This document shows positions 34,495 through 43,907 of a stretch of 64,000 nt of DNA, in pieces. A program made the translations under genes and the position numbers. Each line of letters begins with the position of its first letter. Within the stretch, counting starts at the first letter, position 1. Origin of the DNA: Timonella corticicola (GTDB lineage: Bacteria; Actinomycetota; Actinomycetes; Actinomycetales; Cellulomonadaceae); the NCBI RefSeq assembly GCF_042683685.1, contig NZ_JBHUOP010000002.1, positions 248,001 to 312,000 on the forward strand. The letters are read 5' to 3'. The notes beneath the pieces are model-generated. The model saw only the letters and a program-made list of their open reading frames with translations. It had not been told where the DNA came from and did not search any database.

Positions 34495-35871
34495 ATGGCA
34501 ACAGCAACGAAATCCTCGAAGGCCCGCCCCGCATTCAGATGCACCGAATGCGGCTGGACCACCGCCAAATGGGTGGGTCGGTGTGGCGAATGCCAGGAAT
34601 GGGGCACCGTCACAGAGGGTGGGGCCGCGACCACCGGCCCAAAGACCACTGCGGCCAACCCATCCAAGAATCCCGCACGCCCAATCGCGGAGATCAGCGT
34701 TGACACCGCACGGGCCGTGCCCACAGGCATCAGCGAGTTCGACCGGGTGCTAGGCGGAGGGCTCGTCCCGGGAGCCGTCGTCCTGCTGGCCGGTGAGCCA
34801 GGCGTGGGAAAGTCGACGCTACTGCTCGACGTCGCCGCCACAACCGCTCGTTCGGGCCGCAAGGTGCTCTACATAACCGGGGAGGAGTCCGCCGGTCAGG
34901 TGCGGTTACGTGCGGAACGAATTGGAGCACTCGATGAGAACCTGCTGCTCGCCGCGGAGACAGACCTGGGCCTTACCCTTGGGCACGTTGAAGCAGCACA
35001 ACCCGACCTGTTGATCGTGGACTCGGTGCAGACCATCGCCTCCACGGAGGTGGAGGGCAGCCCAGGCGGGGTCGGTCAGGTCCGCGAGGTTGCCGCGGCA
35101 CTCATTGCGGTGGCCAAGGAGAACAACCTACCGGTCATCTTGGTCGGCCACGTCACCAAGGACGGCAGTGTCGCTGGTCCGCGCACACTTGAACACCTGG
35201 TCGATGTGGTGTGTCAGTTTGAGGGAGACCGTCACTCGCGCCTGCGTATGGTTCGCGCCGCAAAGAATCGGTTCGGACCGACCGATGAGGTGGGCTGCTT
35301 TGAACTGGGCGAGCAGGGAATCGTGGGACTTGCCGACCCGTCTGGCCTGTTCCTCTCCCACATCAACATGCTCGTCCCCGGAACCTGCGTGACAGTCACC
35401 GTTGAGGGTCGCCGTCCGCTTGCTCTGGAGGTTCAGGCGCTCGTCGTGCCCAGCCCGCTTGCCAACCCGCGCCGGACGACAAGCGGCGTGGACTCGTCGC
35501 GACTCGCAATGATCCTGGCTGTTGCGCACCGACACCTCGGAGCGCGCCTGATGGAGACCGACGTGTACGTGTCCACGATCGGTGGCGCCAAGATCACCGA
35601 GCCAGCAGCCGACATCGCGTTGCTGCTTGCCATCGTGAGTGCCCTCGAGGACACTGCACTCCCCGTGGGTACCATCGCGCTGGGCGAAGTCGGCCTGGCC
35701 GGTGAGCTACGACCCGTCACAGGCCTGACGCAACGTCTCAACGAGGCCGCACGGCTCGGTTTCAGGCGCGCAATCATTCCGGCCACGGCCGTGGTCGATG
35801 CTCCGCAGGGAATGCAACTCCTCAAAGCACAGTCCGTGGCGGATGCGGTGAACCTCGTCCGTGGCAGTTGA
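34495..35871 (+). CDS. radA: DNA repair protein RadA/Sms
   Basis: 458 residues, normal length. The C4 zinc finger (Cys16, 19, 30, 33), RecA-like core with Walker A GEPGVGKST at about 100-108, the RadA-specific KNRFG motif from Lys257, and a C-terminal Lon-like domain with GGAKITEPAADIALLLAI are all present. It helps branch migration in recombination. ATG at 34495 gives the right zinc-finger distance; it has no good Shine-Dalgarno sequence, so a leaderless or weakly initiated mRNA is possible. disA follows after 79 bp. Confidence 0.97.
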   Translation: MATATKSSKARPAFRCTECGWTTAKWVGRCGECQEWGTVTEGGAATTGPKTTAANPSKNPARPIAEISVDTARAVPTGISEFDRVLGGGLVPGAVVLLAGEPGVGKSTLLLDVAATTARSGRKVLYITGEESAGQVRLRAERIGALDENLLLAAETDLGLTLGHVEAAQPDLLIVDSVQTIASTEVEGSPGGVGQVREVAAALIAVAKENNLPVILVGHVTKDGSVAGPRTLEHLVDVVCQFEGDRHSRLRMVRAAKNRFGPTDEVGCFELGEQGIVGLADPSGLFLSHINMLVPGTCVTVTVEGRRPLALEVQALVVPSPLANPRRTTSGVDSSRLAMILAVAHRHLGARLMETDVYVSTIGGAKITEPAADIALLLAIVSALEDTALPVGTIALGEVGLAGELRPVTGLTQRLNEAARLGFRRAIIPATAVVDAPQGMQLLKAQSVADAVNLVRGS

Positions 35872-35950
35872 CCTAACCTCCAGGCATCGCGCAAACAGCG
35901 TCCACTCGCGCATCACACAGTGAGACACGGGCTTAAGGGAGGGAGTTTTC

Positions 35951-37063
35951 TTGGCGTTACGCCGTAACATTCTAGATGTGGCGCACACCTCAGCAACCCC
36001 AGAAGAACTTTTGCACGAAACCCTGGCGGCCGTAGCCCCGGGCACCGAACTTCGCGATGGACTCGAACGAATCCTCCGTGGCCGTACAGGTGCGCTCATC
36101 GTACTGGGCTACGACTCGGTTGTGGAGGCCATCTCCACGGGTGGGTTCGAACTCGATGTCGAGTTCTCAGCGACCCGCCTGCGCGAACTGTGCAAGATGG
36201 ATGGCGCAGTGGTGATGGACAGTTACACGGGCCGAATTCGTAGGGCCGCCGTGCAACTCCTCCCCGACCCGACCATCGAGACCTCCGAGTCTGGCACGCG
36301 CCACCGCACCGCCGAACGCGTCGCAAAACAAACCGGCCTGCCGGTCATCTCGGTGTCCCAGTCCATGCACATCATCGCGCTCTACATCGACTCGAAGCGC
36401 CACGTGCTTGAGGACCCAGACACGATCATCGGTCGCGCCAACCAGGCAATCGCGACGCTGGAACGCTACCGCTCCCGCCTCGACGAGGTATCCGGCACGT
36501 TGTCTGCACTTGAGATCGAGGACTTGGTGACAGTGCGCGATGTGTGCACGGTGGTGCAGCGTCTCGAGATGGTCGCCCGAATTTCCGACGAGGTGGCCTC
36601 GTATGTGGTCGAACTCGGCACCGAGGGGCGCCTGCTTGCGCTGCAACACGATGAGTTGATTGGCGCGATCGGCTCCGACCGCGAACTGGTGTTGCGTGAC
36701 TACGTCGACACGATGCGCAAGGGCCACTCCGTGCCTGAGACCTTGGCGGCGCTATCGAGCCTGAGTTCGACGGATCTGCTGGACTTGAGCCAGATCGGAC
36801 GCATCCTTGGACTTCCTGGCGGAGGCGATGCCCTCGACGCGGCTGTCGCCCCGCACGGTTATCGCATGATGGCTCGCATCCCTCGTCTACCGGGGGCCAT
36901 CGTCGACCGTCTCGTCCTGCACTTCGGTGGGCTACAGAGACTGCTTGCCGCGACGATCGAGGACCTCATGGCCGTTGACGGTGTGGGCGAGCAGCGCGCC
37001 CGTGCGGTTCGCGAGGGTCTCTCCCGCTTGGCCGAGTCAAGCATCCTCGAACGCTACGTCTGA
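35951..37063 (+). CDS. disA: DNA integrity scanning diadenylate cyclase DisA
   Basis: 370 residues making cyclic di-AMP from ATP. The DAC domain carries DGA at 84-86 and GTRHRTAE from 115; a central helical linker and a C-terminal HhH DNA-binding domain (VDGVGEQRARAVREGL) follow. The start is TTG at 35951, with AGGGAG five bases upstream. The neighbourhood with radA is conserved in Gram-positive bacteria, where RadA affects DisA output. Confidence 0.97.
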   Translation: MALRRNILDVAHTSATPEELLHETLAAVAPGTELRDGLERILRGRTGALIVLGYDSVVEAISTGGFELDVEFSATRLRELCKMDGAVVMDSYTGRIRRAAVQLLPDPTIETSESGTRHRTAERVAKQTGLPVISVSQSMHIIALYIDSKRHVLEDPDTIIGRANQAIATLERYRSRLDEVSGTLSALEIEDLVTVRDVCTVVQRLEMVARISDEVASYVVELGTEGRLLALQHDELIGAIGSDRELVLRDYVDTMRKGHSVPETLAALSSLSSTDLLDLSQIGRILGLPGGGDALDAAVAPHGYRMMARIPRLPGAIVDRLVLHFGGLQRLLAATIEDLMAVDGVGEQRARAVREGLSRLAESSILERYV

Positions 37064-37090
37064 TCCTCGCGCCGTACCGGCTGCCACCTA

Positions 37091-37768
37091 CTACTTGAGT
37101 TGGAACACGAGTTCCTTCGATTCGGCTTCCTTGTACTTGGCGACCGCACGATAGGTTCCCGGCCTCACACTCGGCAGATCGGAATCACATGATTCGTTGG
37201 ATCGGATGCCGTTCCATGAGAGCGCCGCGCTGGTTTTGGCTTTGGGGTCCATGTAGAGCGGTTTGGTGCCGGAGTCATCGCAGTCGTCAGAAGACCAGAT
37301 CCGATCGCTCCCCGAATAGATCGTGACCACGGTGGTTGCCGGTGACACGTCGACTACGCAGGGAGTGTCGGATTCGTTGGTGACATCGAGGCTGAGCGGC
37401 ATGGCGGCACCGGCATCGACAGAGTTCCGCTCCGAGGTGAGTGCGATGCTGATCGCGGTTCCATCGCAGGCTTTGGGGCTGGCTCCGTCGTCCCCCTTGG
37501 GTTCTTCGCTGTCTACCTGGCTGGAGTTGGTCTGGCCGTCGTCGGCGGTTTCGGTGTCATCCGTGCGGAACAGGCCGACGACGAATTTCACGGCGAATAC
37601 GATGACTGCTATAAGCGCCACGACGATAAGGAGCGCGACGGCTCGGCGGATCCAGTACACGTACTGCGGTGTGGGGGCAGGCGCTCGGCGTGAGGCACGG
37701 GGCTGTCCTGGGTCGCGGTCGTGCGAGGGGGTGCGCGGTTCGCGGTCGGATTCGTGTGGCCCGTTCAT
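37091..37768 (-). CDS. Membrane-anchored protein with exported beta domain
   Basis: 225 residues: a charged, proline-rich N-terminus, a span at about 43-63 (AVALLIVVALIAVIVFAVKF), an acidic linker, then an exported domain with four cysteines (in ACDG, PCVV, DDCDD, ESCD) that could form two disulfides. Such domains are common in actinobacteria and resemble Ig-like folds. Function unknown. It converges on disA with 27 bp between. The start has only a weak GAAG upstream. Confidence 0.75.
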   Translation of the reverse strand: MNGPHESDREPRTPSHDRDPGQPRASRRAPAPTPQYVYWIRRAVALLIVVALIAVIVFAVKFVVGLFRTDDTETADDGQTNSSQVDSEEPKGDDGASPKACDGTAISIALTSERNSVDAGAAMPLSLDVTNESDTPCVVDVSPATTVVTIYSGSDRIWSSDDCDDSGTKPLYMDPKAKTSAALSWNGIRSNESCDSDLPSVRPGTYRAVAKYKEAESKELVFQLK

Positions 37769-37976
37769 GCTTCAAGGGTAGGCGGTTCTTGCCGGTTAGG
37801 TGTGTTTTCCACGCCGATAAGCCTGCGTTCTGGTAGTGTGTTCGCCTTTTCCTCGCTGCCCTTCAGTTGGGCGTCCAGTCATTCACTTCTGACATTTCGC
37901 AGGAACTGCGCCGCACCTCCACCGGTGAACCTTGCAGGGTCACCGTGTCGTCCCGATACGGCGAGGAGGAGATCCA

Positions 37977-38141
37977 GTGTTTGCGCAGAGACTTCAGACC
38001 CCTCACCCCATGTACTTCCGCCGTCGCTCCGTCCGCACGATGTCCCACACATCTGCTGTTGCAGAGTTTCACGGTCGCTACCTTGTGGTTGTCGTTTGCC
38101 TGTCGTCTGATACGGAAACTGTAGTTCACGGCACGCGCTGA
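37977..38141 (+). CDS. Possible 54-residue protein, unrecognised
   Basis: GTG at 37977 is preceded by GAGGAGGAGATCCA, an excellent ribosome site. The frame gives MFAQRLQTPHPMYFRRRS... with a hydrophobic VVVVCL stretch near residue 38. Codon third positions are less GC-rich than in neighbouring genes and no family is recognised, so the ribosome-like sequence may be chance. Confidence 0.3.
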   Translation: MFAQRLQTPHPMYFRRRSVRTMSHTSAVAEFHGRYLVVVVCLSSDTETVVHGTR

Positions 38142-38219
38142 ATGACCCTCTTTCCTCATTCAGTTGCGAGCTCGTTCCCTCATCCGGGGTGTGGTGGTCG
38201 AGCGTGGTCGTTAGTTTTG

Positions 38220-38225
38220 TACAAT
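38220..38225 (+). promoter_or_regulatory. -10 box of mutY
   Basis: TACAAT ends six bases before GTG 38231, so transcription would begin at about the start codon, giving a leaderless mRNA. The -35 (about 38197-38202) is poor. Confidence 0.45.
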
Positions 38226-38230
38226 GCGGT

Positions 38231-39145
38231 GTGCCCGCCGTGAAGTTTGTTCCCCCACGTGTTCCTCCTGCCACTGTCAGTGAGGTTCAGGTCTTGGTGG
38301 CTGACTGGTTCCGGCGCGAGCAGCGTCCCCTCCCCTGGCGGGAACCTGCGACGAGCGCCTGGGCGGTCTTGCTGAGCGAGGTCATGTCCCAGCAGACTCC
38401 GGTCGCACGAGTCGCGCCGATTTGGGCGCGCTGGCTTGAGTTGTGGCCGACACCTGCGGATCTGGCGCAGGCACCAACCGCGCAGGTCTTGCGCGAGTGG
38501 TCGTCGCTTGGCTATCCCCGCCGCGCATTGCGACTGCAGGAGTGCGCGGCCGCGATTGTAGAGCGGCACGACGGCGTTGTTCCCCAGATTTACGACGATC
38601 TGGTTGAGTTACCTGGGATAGGCGACTACACGGCGGCTGCAGTTGTGGCGTTTGCCCACGGCAGGCGTTCCACGGTCGTGGACACGAACGTGCGCCGGGT
38701 GTTGGCGCGAGTGTTCAGCGGTACGGCGCTTCCACCTCCAACATATTCAGCTGCTGAACGGGCTTTCGCCCGTGCGATCACTCCCGAACTGGATGAACAG
38801 GCCGCTGCATGGGCTGCCGGTTCGATGGAACTCGGTGCCGTGGTGTGCACGGCACGCACGGCCTACTGCGAGGCATGTCCGATATCTGCGTTGTGCGCAT
38901 GGAGGTTGGCGGGCTTCCCCGAGGATGAGCACGCGCAGGTACGCACGACCCAGAAGTTCACGGGCACTGATCGTCAGGTGCGCGGCAAGGTCATGAAGGT
39001 ACTGCGTGACGCGCATGGGCCAGTGTTGCGTTCGCAAATTGATCTGGTGTGGCCCGATCAGGCACAGTTGGACCGGTGCGTGGCGTCCCTGATTGAGGAT
39101 GGACTGGCAGAGCAGGACGGCGAGGCCTACTCGCTGCCGCAGTAG
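38231..39145 (+). CDS. mutY: A/G-specific adenine glycosylase MutY
   Basis: 304 residues removing adenine opposite 8-oxoguanine. Visible: catalytic Glu and QQT in SEVMSQQTPVAR, HhH ELPGIGDYTAAAV, catalytic Asp in VVDTNVRRVLAR, and the iron-sulfur cysteines in the pattern C-x6-C-x2-C-x5-C (CTARTAYCEACPISALC). The usual NUDIX-like C-terminal domain is much reduced, replaced by about 60 residues, as in other actinobacterial MutY. GTG 38231 is chosen for its position just after TACAAT; the frame is open to 38189. Confidence 0.94.
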   Translation: MPAVKFVPPRVPPATVSEVQVLVADWFRREQRPLPWREPATSAWAVLLSEVMSQQTPVARVAPIWARWLELWPTPADLAQAPTAQVLREWSSLGYPRRALRLQECAAAIVERHDGVVPQIYDDLVELPGIGDYTAAAVVAFAHGRRSTVVDTNVRRVLARVFSGTALPPPTYSAAERAFARAITPELDEQAAAWAAGSMELGAVVCTARTAYCEACPISALCAWRLAGFPEDEHAQVRTTQKFTGTDRQVRGKVMKVLRDAHGPVLRSQIDLVWPDQAQLDRCVASLIEDGLAEQDGEAYSLPQ

Positions 39146-39163
39146 CCTCCCAAACCGGCGATC

Positions 39164-39682
39164 CTATAGTTCGAGGAGCATCCGCGAGTTGCCGAGCGTG
39201 TTGGGTTTGACCCTGGCAAGGTCGAGGAACTCTGCCACGCCGTCGTCGTGTGAACGCAGAAGTTCCGCGTAGACATCCACTCCCACGGGGGTGCCCTCAA
39301 TCTGCCTGAAGCCGTGTTTCTCGAAGAACTCGGTTTCAAAGGTCAGGCAGAACACGTGCCGAAGTTCAAGCGTTCGGGCTCGATTGAGCAGTTCAGCCAC
39401 GATGGCGTGCCCGATCCCCTTACCGAGGTGCTCTCGAGAGACCGCAAGGGTGCGGATCTCGGCCAGTTCCTCCCACATCACGTGGAGTGCGCCGCAGCCG
39501 TAGAGTTCGCGAGGGTTGTCTGGGTTACAGGCAACCACGAACTCCTGGACCGATTCGTAGTAGGTCACCGCCTCTTTGGCGATGAGTATCCGTCGAGCCG
39601 CATACGGTTCCACGAGGTCGCGGATTCCTGGCACGTCTTTGGGGAGTGCCGGACGGATCAGATATGACTGCGCTGTTTCCAC
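39164..39682 (-). CDS. argA: Amino-acid N-acetyltransferase (N-acetylglutamate synthase, Rv2747 type)
   Basis: 172 residues, a GNAT fold for the first step of arginine synthesis. It matches the short mycobacterial ArgA from memory over most of its length: VGCGALHV-like GCGALHVMW, EIRTLAV, acetyl-CoA loop HLGKGIGHAIV, CLTFETEFFEKHGF and VKPNTLGNSRMLL. The start is GTG 39682 with GAGG close by; the frame upstream to 39730 lacks a site. It faces mutY with 18 bp between stops. No other arg genes are in the window. Confidence 0.92.
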   Translation of the reverse strand: METAQSYLIRPALPKDVPGIRDLVEPYAARRILIAKEAVTYYESVQEFVVACNPDNPRELYGCGALHVMWEELAEIRTLAVSREHLGKGIGHAIVAELLNRARTLELRHVFCLTFETEFFEKHGFRQIEGTPVGVDVYAELLRSHDDGVAEFLDLARVKPNTLGNSRMLLEL

Positions 39683-39790
39683 ACCTCGAATGTACGCCTG
39701 TGGATGGCAACTTGAGGTCGGTGACCACAATATGTCCGACTACATCACCTCCCATCGTGAACTACAGGGCATGAACTACAAGGACACTCA

Positions 39791-39865
39791 CGCCGGTCTG
39801 TGGGTTTTGTCGCCGAACTGTGGCTCCGCATCCCACAGTTCGGCGACAAAACCCACAGACCGGCG
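39791..39865. repeat. Perfect 33-bp inverted repeat
   Basis: Positions 39791-39823 and 39833-39865 are exact inverse copies around a 9-nt loop. It lies between the argA start and the SorC-type gene end, about 57 bp past the latter. It may act as its terminator, but there is no U-tract on either strand. The core words TGTGGGTTTTGTCGCC are unlike families A and B. Confidence 0.8.
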
Positions 39866-39921
39866 AAAGACTCTAAGCACGGAATAGAGCGCTGGCTGAA
39901 GGAAAGTAACAAACCCAGCCA

Positions 39922-40875
39922 TCAGTCAGCCTCAACCATGAAGGTTGTGGCCGTGACCTCGTCGATGATCAGGTCGGTGATGACTCCCGCCCGAAGTGCC
40001 GCGCGCAGCGGCACGATCTTGTTGTCACCGGACACGACGCACACTCGGCGCGGTATCTGGCGCAACTGCAACGGGGATGGACCGGTTGCGCGCTTGTTCA
40101 GGGGTATGTCCGCGTATGTTCCGTCCTCGCGGAGGAAAACGGTGCACACGTCACCGACGACCTCCTCCGTGTCGAGCACCTGGATGTCCTCAGGCTCAAG
40201 GTATCCGGCAGAGTACACGTGTGAGGGCAGGCCTCCGGTGAGGGATCCGACCGAGAACAGAGCGATGTTGGCTGACCTCTGGACTTCGAGGACGCGTTTG
40301 ATGGAGCGTTCCTGCCACATTGCGTTTCGGGTCTCCTCGTAGTCGAAGAATGCCGGAACCGGAAAGTAGACCGCGTGCGCATCGAATGCGTCAGCGAACG
40401 ATGCGATGAGATCCCCCGCGTAGGAGACACCCGAGGTTCGGGTGTTTGCAGCACCATTGAGCTGGACCACCACCCCGCCCTGCGTCGGTTTCCGCGGTAG
40501 ATGCTTGGCCACCGCGGAGAGGGTCGTACCCCATGCAATTGCCAAGATCATCTCCGACTGGAACCAGGTTGTCACCAATTTCGCGCACATGATTGCAACC
40601 TGTTCGGCCCGAGCCTCGTCCGAGCGGGCCTCGACGATGGGCACGACGAACGCCTCAACCCCCCACCGCTCGCGGAAGTGCTGCCTGATTCCCGGTGCAC
40701 GAGATTGCGTTGGCCGCAGGGTGATCTCGACCAGTCCAGAATCGCGAGCCTCTTTAATCATGCGGGAAATCGTTGACCTCGACGTGCCCATGTGACGTGC
40801 GATGGTCTCCATCTTTACGTCCTGTAGGTAGTACATTGAGGCAACTCGGAGAATATCTTGGTCGCGGTATGCCAT
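39922..40875 (-). CDS. SorC-family transcriptional regulator, likely of glycerol genes
   Basis: 317 residues. An N-terminal HTH (QDVKMETIARHMGTSRSTIS, about 19-38) precedes the SorC/DeoR-like sugar-phosphate-sensing domain (ILAIAWGTTLSAVAKHL; a late VVSGDNKIVPLRAALRAG). It is divergent from glpD with 103 bp between and a 14-bp palindrome in the middle. That layout suggests control of glpD-glpF-glpK, with glycerol 3-phosphate or a related metabolite as effector. ATG 40875 gives the usual MAYRDQD start but has no ribosome site. Confidence 0.9.
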   Translation of the reverse strand: MAYRDQDILRVASMYYLQDVKMETIARHMGTSRSTISRMIKEARDSGLVEITLRPTQSRAPGIRQHFRERWGVEAFVVPIVEARSDEARAEQVAIMCAKLVTTWFQSEMILAIAWGTTLSAVAKHLPRKPTQGGVVVQLNGAANTRTSGVSYAGDLIASFADAFDAHAVYFPVPAFFDYEETRNAMWQERSIKRVLEVQRSANIALFSVGSLTGGLPSHVYSAGYLEPEDIQVLDTEEVVGDVCTVFLREDGTYADIPLNKRATGPSPLQLRQIPRRVCVVSGDNKIVPLRAALRAGVITDLIIDEVTATTFMVEAD

Positions 40876-40886
40876 GAGACCAGTTT

Positions 40887-40900
40887 TGCACATATGTGCA
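40887..40900. promoter_or_regulatory. Palindromic operator between the SorC-type gene and glpD
   Basis: TGCACATATGTGCA is a perfect 14-bp palindrome, 12 bp before the regulator's start and 79 bp before glpD. It is the best candidate for autoregulation and control of glpD. Confidence 0.55.
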
Positions 40901-40978
40901 GTGGAGTTGCGCAATCGTTCGTTTAGGTGGAAGTTTTGTGTAAACGATTCAGATCACCGTTCCACCGGAAGGACAACG

Positions 40979-42727
40979 ATGTCTGCGAGTAGCACCAACG
41001 CCACTCTGTCACCACAGTCTCGTGAGCGTTCACTCGAGGCCATGCGCGCCACCAGCAAGGAGAACCCACTCGACGTCTTGGTGATCGGTGGCGGTGTCAC
41101 CGGAGCCGGAATCGTACTTGACGCAGTGACCCGCGGACTCGACACCGCAATCGTCGAGGCTCAGGACTGGGCCTCAGGCACCTCAAGCCGCTCATCGAAA
41201 CTGATCCACGGTGGATTGCGCTACCTGCAGATGCTCGACTTCTCGCTGGTTCACGAGGCATTGACCGAGCGTGACCTCCTGCTCAACAAACTCGCACCGC
41301 ACCTCGCAAAGCCGGTACCGTTCCTGTTCCCGCTCATCAAACAGTACGAGCGTCCATACATCGGCGCGGGCATCATGCTGTATGACATCCTTGCATCGCT
41401 CGCACCGGGTAAGCGCGCCATGCCGTTCCACAAGCACTATTCGCGTAAGGGCATGAAGAAGAAGTTCCCCTCGTTCCGCGACGACGCGGCTGTGGGCGCG
41501 ATCGAGTACTGGGACGGAACCATCGATGACGCTCGCCTCGTTTTGACCCTTGTTCGCACTGCAGCGAGCTACGGAGCGCATGCGGCAAGCCGCACCCAGG
41601 TCATCGAACTCACCAAGTCTGGAGCCGGTCGAGTCAACGGCGCCGTCCTCAAAGATCTCGAAACGGGAGAGACCTTCACCGTCCATGCAAAGCACGTCAT
41701 CAACTCGACGGGTGTATGGACTGAAGAGACCGAAGACCTTGCGGGTGGCAAGGGCGGCCTCAAGGTACTCGCATCAAAGGGTATCCACATCGTCGTACCT
41801 CGCGATCGCATCAAAGGCACCTCAGGACTGATTCTGCAAACAGAGAAGTCCGTACTGTTCGTCATCCCGTGGTCCCGTTACTGGATCATCGGAACCACCG
41901 ACACTCCATGGAAGCAGGATTTCCAGCACCCGGTGGCCACGAAGGCGGACATCGACTACGTGCTCGAACACGCCAACGCGGTACTCGCCGATCCGCTGAC
42001 CCCCGATGACATCATCGGAACCTATGCGGGTCTGCGACCTCTCCTACAGCCAGAGATGAAGGAGGGAACCTCCTCCGCAAAGGTCTCACGCGAACACACC
42101 GTCGCAGCACCTGCCCCAGGCTTCACCGTGATCGCCGGTGGAAAACTGACAACCTACCGGGTCATGGCCGAGGACGCAGTGGACTTCGCTCTCGGTGCGG
42201 AAGCCCAGGGCAGGCCTTCCGTCACCAACAACATTCCACTCCTTGGAGCGGTCGGGCTGGCTGCGATGGCGAACCAGACCCGCTCCTACCAAAAGAAGTT
42301 TGGCTGGTCCAAGCAGATGATCGATCACCTGCTGCACCGCTACGGCTCGATGATCAACGAGATTGTGGCGATCTGCAACGACGATCCATCAATGGCCCAG
42401 CCAGTCGCAGGCGCGGAAGCGTACCTGCGCGCCGAGATCCACTATGCGGTGACCCGTGAGGGTGTCCTTCACCTTGAGGACATCCTGCTCCACCGCACGA
42501 GGATCAACTATGAGTTTGCTGACCGTGGCCTCGGGGCACTGGAGGATATCGCATCCATCGCAGCCGCCGCTTTGGGCTGGGACAAGAAAACCACGGACAG
42601 TGAAATCGCTTCCTACAAGGCCCGCGCAGCGGCCGAGGAAGCAGCGGAGAACGAACCGGATGACACATCCGCAGAGAAGGTTCGTCTCGAAGCAGCTGAC
42701 CTCTCCCCCATGGAGAAGCTCAGTTAG
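40979..42727 (+). CDS. glpD: Glycerol-3-phosphate dehydrogenase, FAD-dependent
   Basis: 582 residues oxidising glycerol 3-phosphate to dihydroxyacetone phosphate at the membrane. The FAD-binding VIGGGVTGAGIVLDAVTRGL is near residue 32; GTSSRSSKLIHGGLRYL and the active-site IVPRDR/TTDTPW regions follow, then the C-terminal helical domain. ATG 40979 has AAGGA at five bases. glpF starts 226 bp and glpK about 1.2 kb downstream on the same strand. Confidence 0.97.
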   Translation: MSASSTNATLSPQSRERSLEAMRATSKENPLDVLVIGGGVTGAGIVLDAVTRGLDTAIVEAQDWASGTSSRSSKLIHGGLRYLQMLDFSLVHEALTERDLLLNKLAPHLAKPVPFLFPLIKQYERPYIGAGIMLYDILASLAPGKRAMPFHKHYSRKGMKKKFPSFRDDAAVGAIEYWDGTIDDARLVLTLVRTAASYGAHAASRTQVIELTKSGAGRVNGAVLKDLETGETFTVHAKHVINSTGVWTEETEDLAGGKGGLKVLASKGIHIVVPRDRIKGTSGLILQTEKSVLFVIPWSRYWIIGTTDTPWKQDFQHPVATKADIDYVLEHANAVLADPLTPDDIIGTYAGLRPLLQPEMKEGTSSAKVSREHTVAAPAPGFTVIAGGKLTTYRVMAEDAVDFALGAEAQGRPSVTNNIPLLGAVGLAAMANQTRSYQKKFGWSKQMIDHLLHRYGSMINEIVAICNDDPSMAQPVAGAEAYLRAEIHYAVTREGVLHLEDILLHRTRINYEFADRGLGALEDIASIAAAALGWDKKTTDSEIASYKARAAAEEAAENEPDDTSAEKVRLEAADLSPMEKLS

Positions 42728-42953
42728 GAACGAGGACGTGGAACGGAACGTGGGGATCTCGCGTAGCAGACCCCTACCGAAGTGAAACGACCGCAGGTTC
42801 TTAACCAGGAAAAACAGTTAACGGAGCAATTCAGCAAGACTTCCCGCTGAATGATCTCGCAACCGCGAGAGTGTAACTCCCAGGGCCGCATCCGCGCAGT
42901 AGCGTGGGCGCACCCGCAGGCCCCAATGACAACGAAGTCAGAGAGTAGGAAAA

Positions 42954-43697
42954 ATGGACGCAGTAACCCTAGGAGACATCTTTCTCCTGGAAACGCTCGG
43001 CACCATGGTGCTCATCATCCTTGGTGGCGGTGTCGTGGCAAACCAAGTTCTCGCCAAGACCAAGGGAAACAGCACTGGCTGGGTTCTCATCACGTTTGGT
43101 TGGGGATTTGCAGTGTTCTCGGGTGTGTACGTGGCATTCGCCTCGGGTGCGCACCTGAACCCAGCGGTCACCATCGGTTTGGCAATGACCAGGGATGAAT
43201 TCCTTCCTGGTGTTGCTGTGAACGCAGCAAGCATCGGAACCTACTTCGCCGCAGAACTCCTTGGCGCCTTCCTCGGTGCAGTCATCGTTTACCTGACGTA
43301 CAAGCAGCACTTCGATAAGACCGACGATGCAGGCCTCAAGCTTGCAGTGTTCGCGACCGGACCAGAGATCCGTAACCCACTGTGGAACACCGTGACTGAG
43401 GTCGTCGGTACCTTCGTGCTCGTTCTCTGGGTCCTCGTATCGGGTCACACCGAGTCGGGCCTTGGCCCACTGGGTGTTGCACTTGTTGTGGTCGCGATCG
43501 GTATGTCCCTCGGTGGTCCAACCGGTTACGCCATCAACCCAGCACGTGACCTCGGTCCACGTATTGCTCACGCTCTCCTCCCGATCAAGGGCAAGGGTTC
43601 GAGTGACTGGGGCTACTCGTGGGTCCCAATCGTTGGCCCAATCCTCGGTGGTATTCTCGCCGCGGTTGTCGCTTCAGGTTTCGACATCGTCGCCTAA
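42954..43697 (+). CDS. glpF: Glycerol uptake facilitator (aquaglyceroporin)
   Basis: 247 residues, six membrane spans and two half-helices with NPA motifs: HLNPAVTIGL (69-71) and AINPARDLGPR (near 205). The residue after the second NPA is Arg-Asp, as in glycerol channels. TAGGA lies before ATG. It is similar along its length to the second homologue at 52414. The 226-bp gap after glpD holds no clear hairpin or gene. Confidence 0.95.
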   Translation: MDAVTLGDIFLLETLGTMVLIILGGGVVANQVLAKTKGNSTGWVLITFGWGFAVFSGVYVAFASGAHLNPAVTIGLAMTRDEFLPGVAVNAASIGTYFAAELLGAFLGAVIVYLTYKQHFDKTDDAGLKLAVFATGPEIRNPLWNTVTEVVGTFVLVLWVLVSGHTESGLGPLGVALVVVAIGMSLGGPTGYAINPARDLGPRIAHALLPIKGKGSSDWGYSWVPIVGPILGGILAAVVASGFDIVA

Positions 43698-43780
43698 TCT
43701 GAACTCACTTTTCAGATTTTCGACGAGTCCCACGGTTTCTTTGAAAAACCTCAGTAACGCTCGACTCAACCACTGAGCAT

Positions 43781-43806
43781 GGTGGTGCGGCACCAGCCGC
43801 ACCACC
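43781..43806 (+). other. Hairpin between glpF and glpK
   Basis: GGTGGTGCGGC and GCCGCACCACC form an 11-bp perfect stem with loop ACCA in the 210-bp gap. No U-tract follows; a processing or attenuating role is possible. Confidence 0.5.
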
Positions 43807-43907
43807 CACCACCTTGGCGTAGGGAAAGGCTGGAAGAGGTCATCTCGTCGCCAATCAACTCTCACCACAGCAACACACCCCTCACGACCCCTTAGGAAGT
43901 CAAAGAC

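Larger units (their letters stand above)
37769..38230. other. 462-bp gap before mutY
   Basis: It holds the promoter of the 37091 gene, a possible 54-codon frame (37977-38141) and, at its right end, a TACAAT -10 box for mutY. Short frames exist on both strands and none has clear protein-like composition. No tRNA, riboswitch or repeat was recognised. Confidence 0.5.

Noticed and set aside
37863..38159. 98-codon minus-strand frame in the gap before mutY
   Set aside because: No ribosome site, Ser/Arg-rich composition and overlap with equally poor plus-strand frames.
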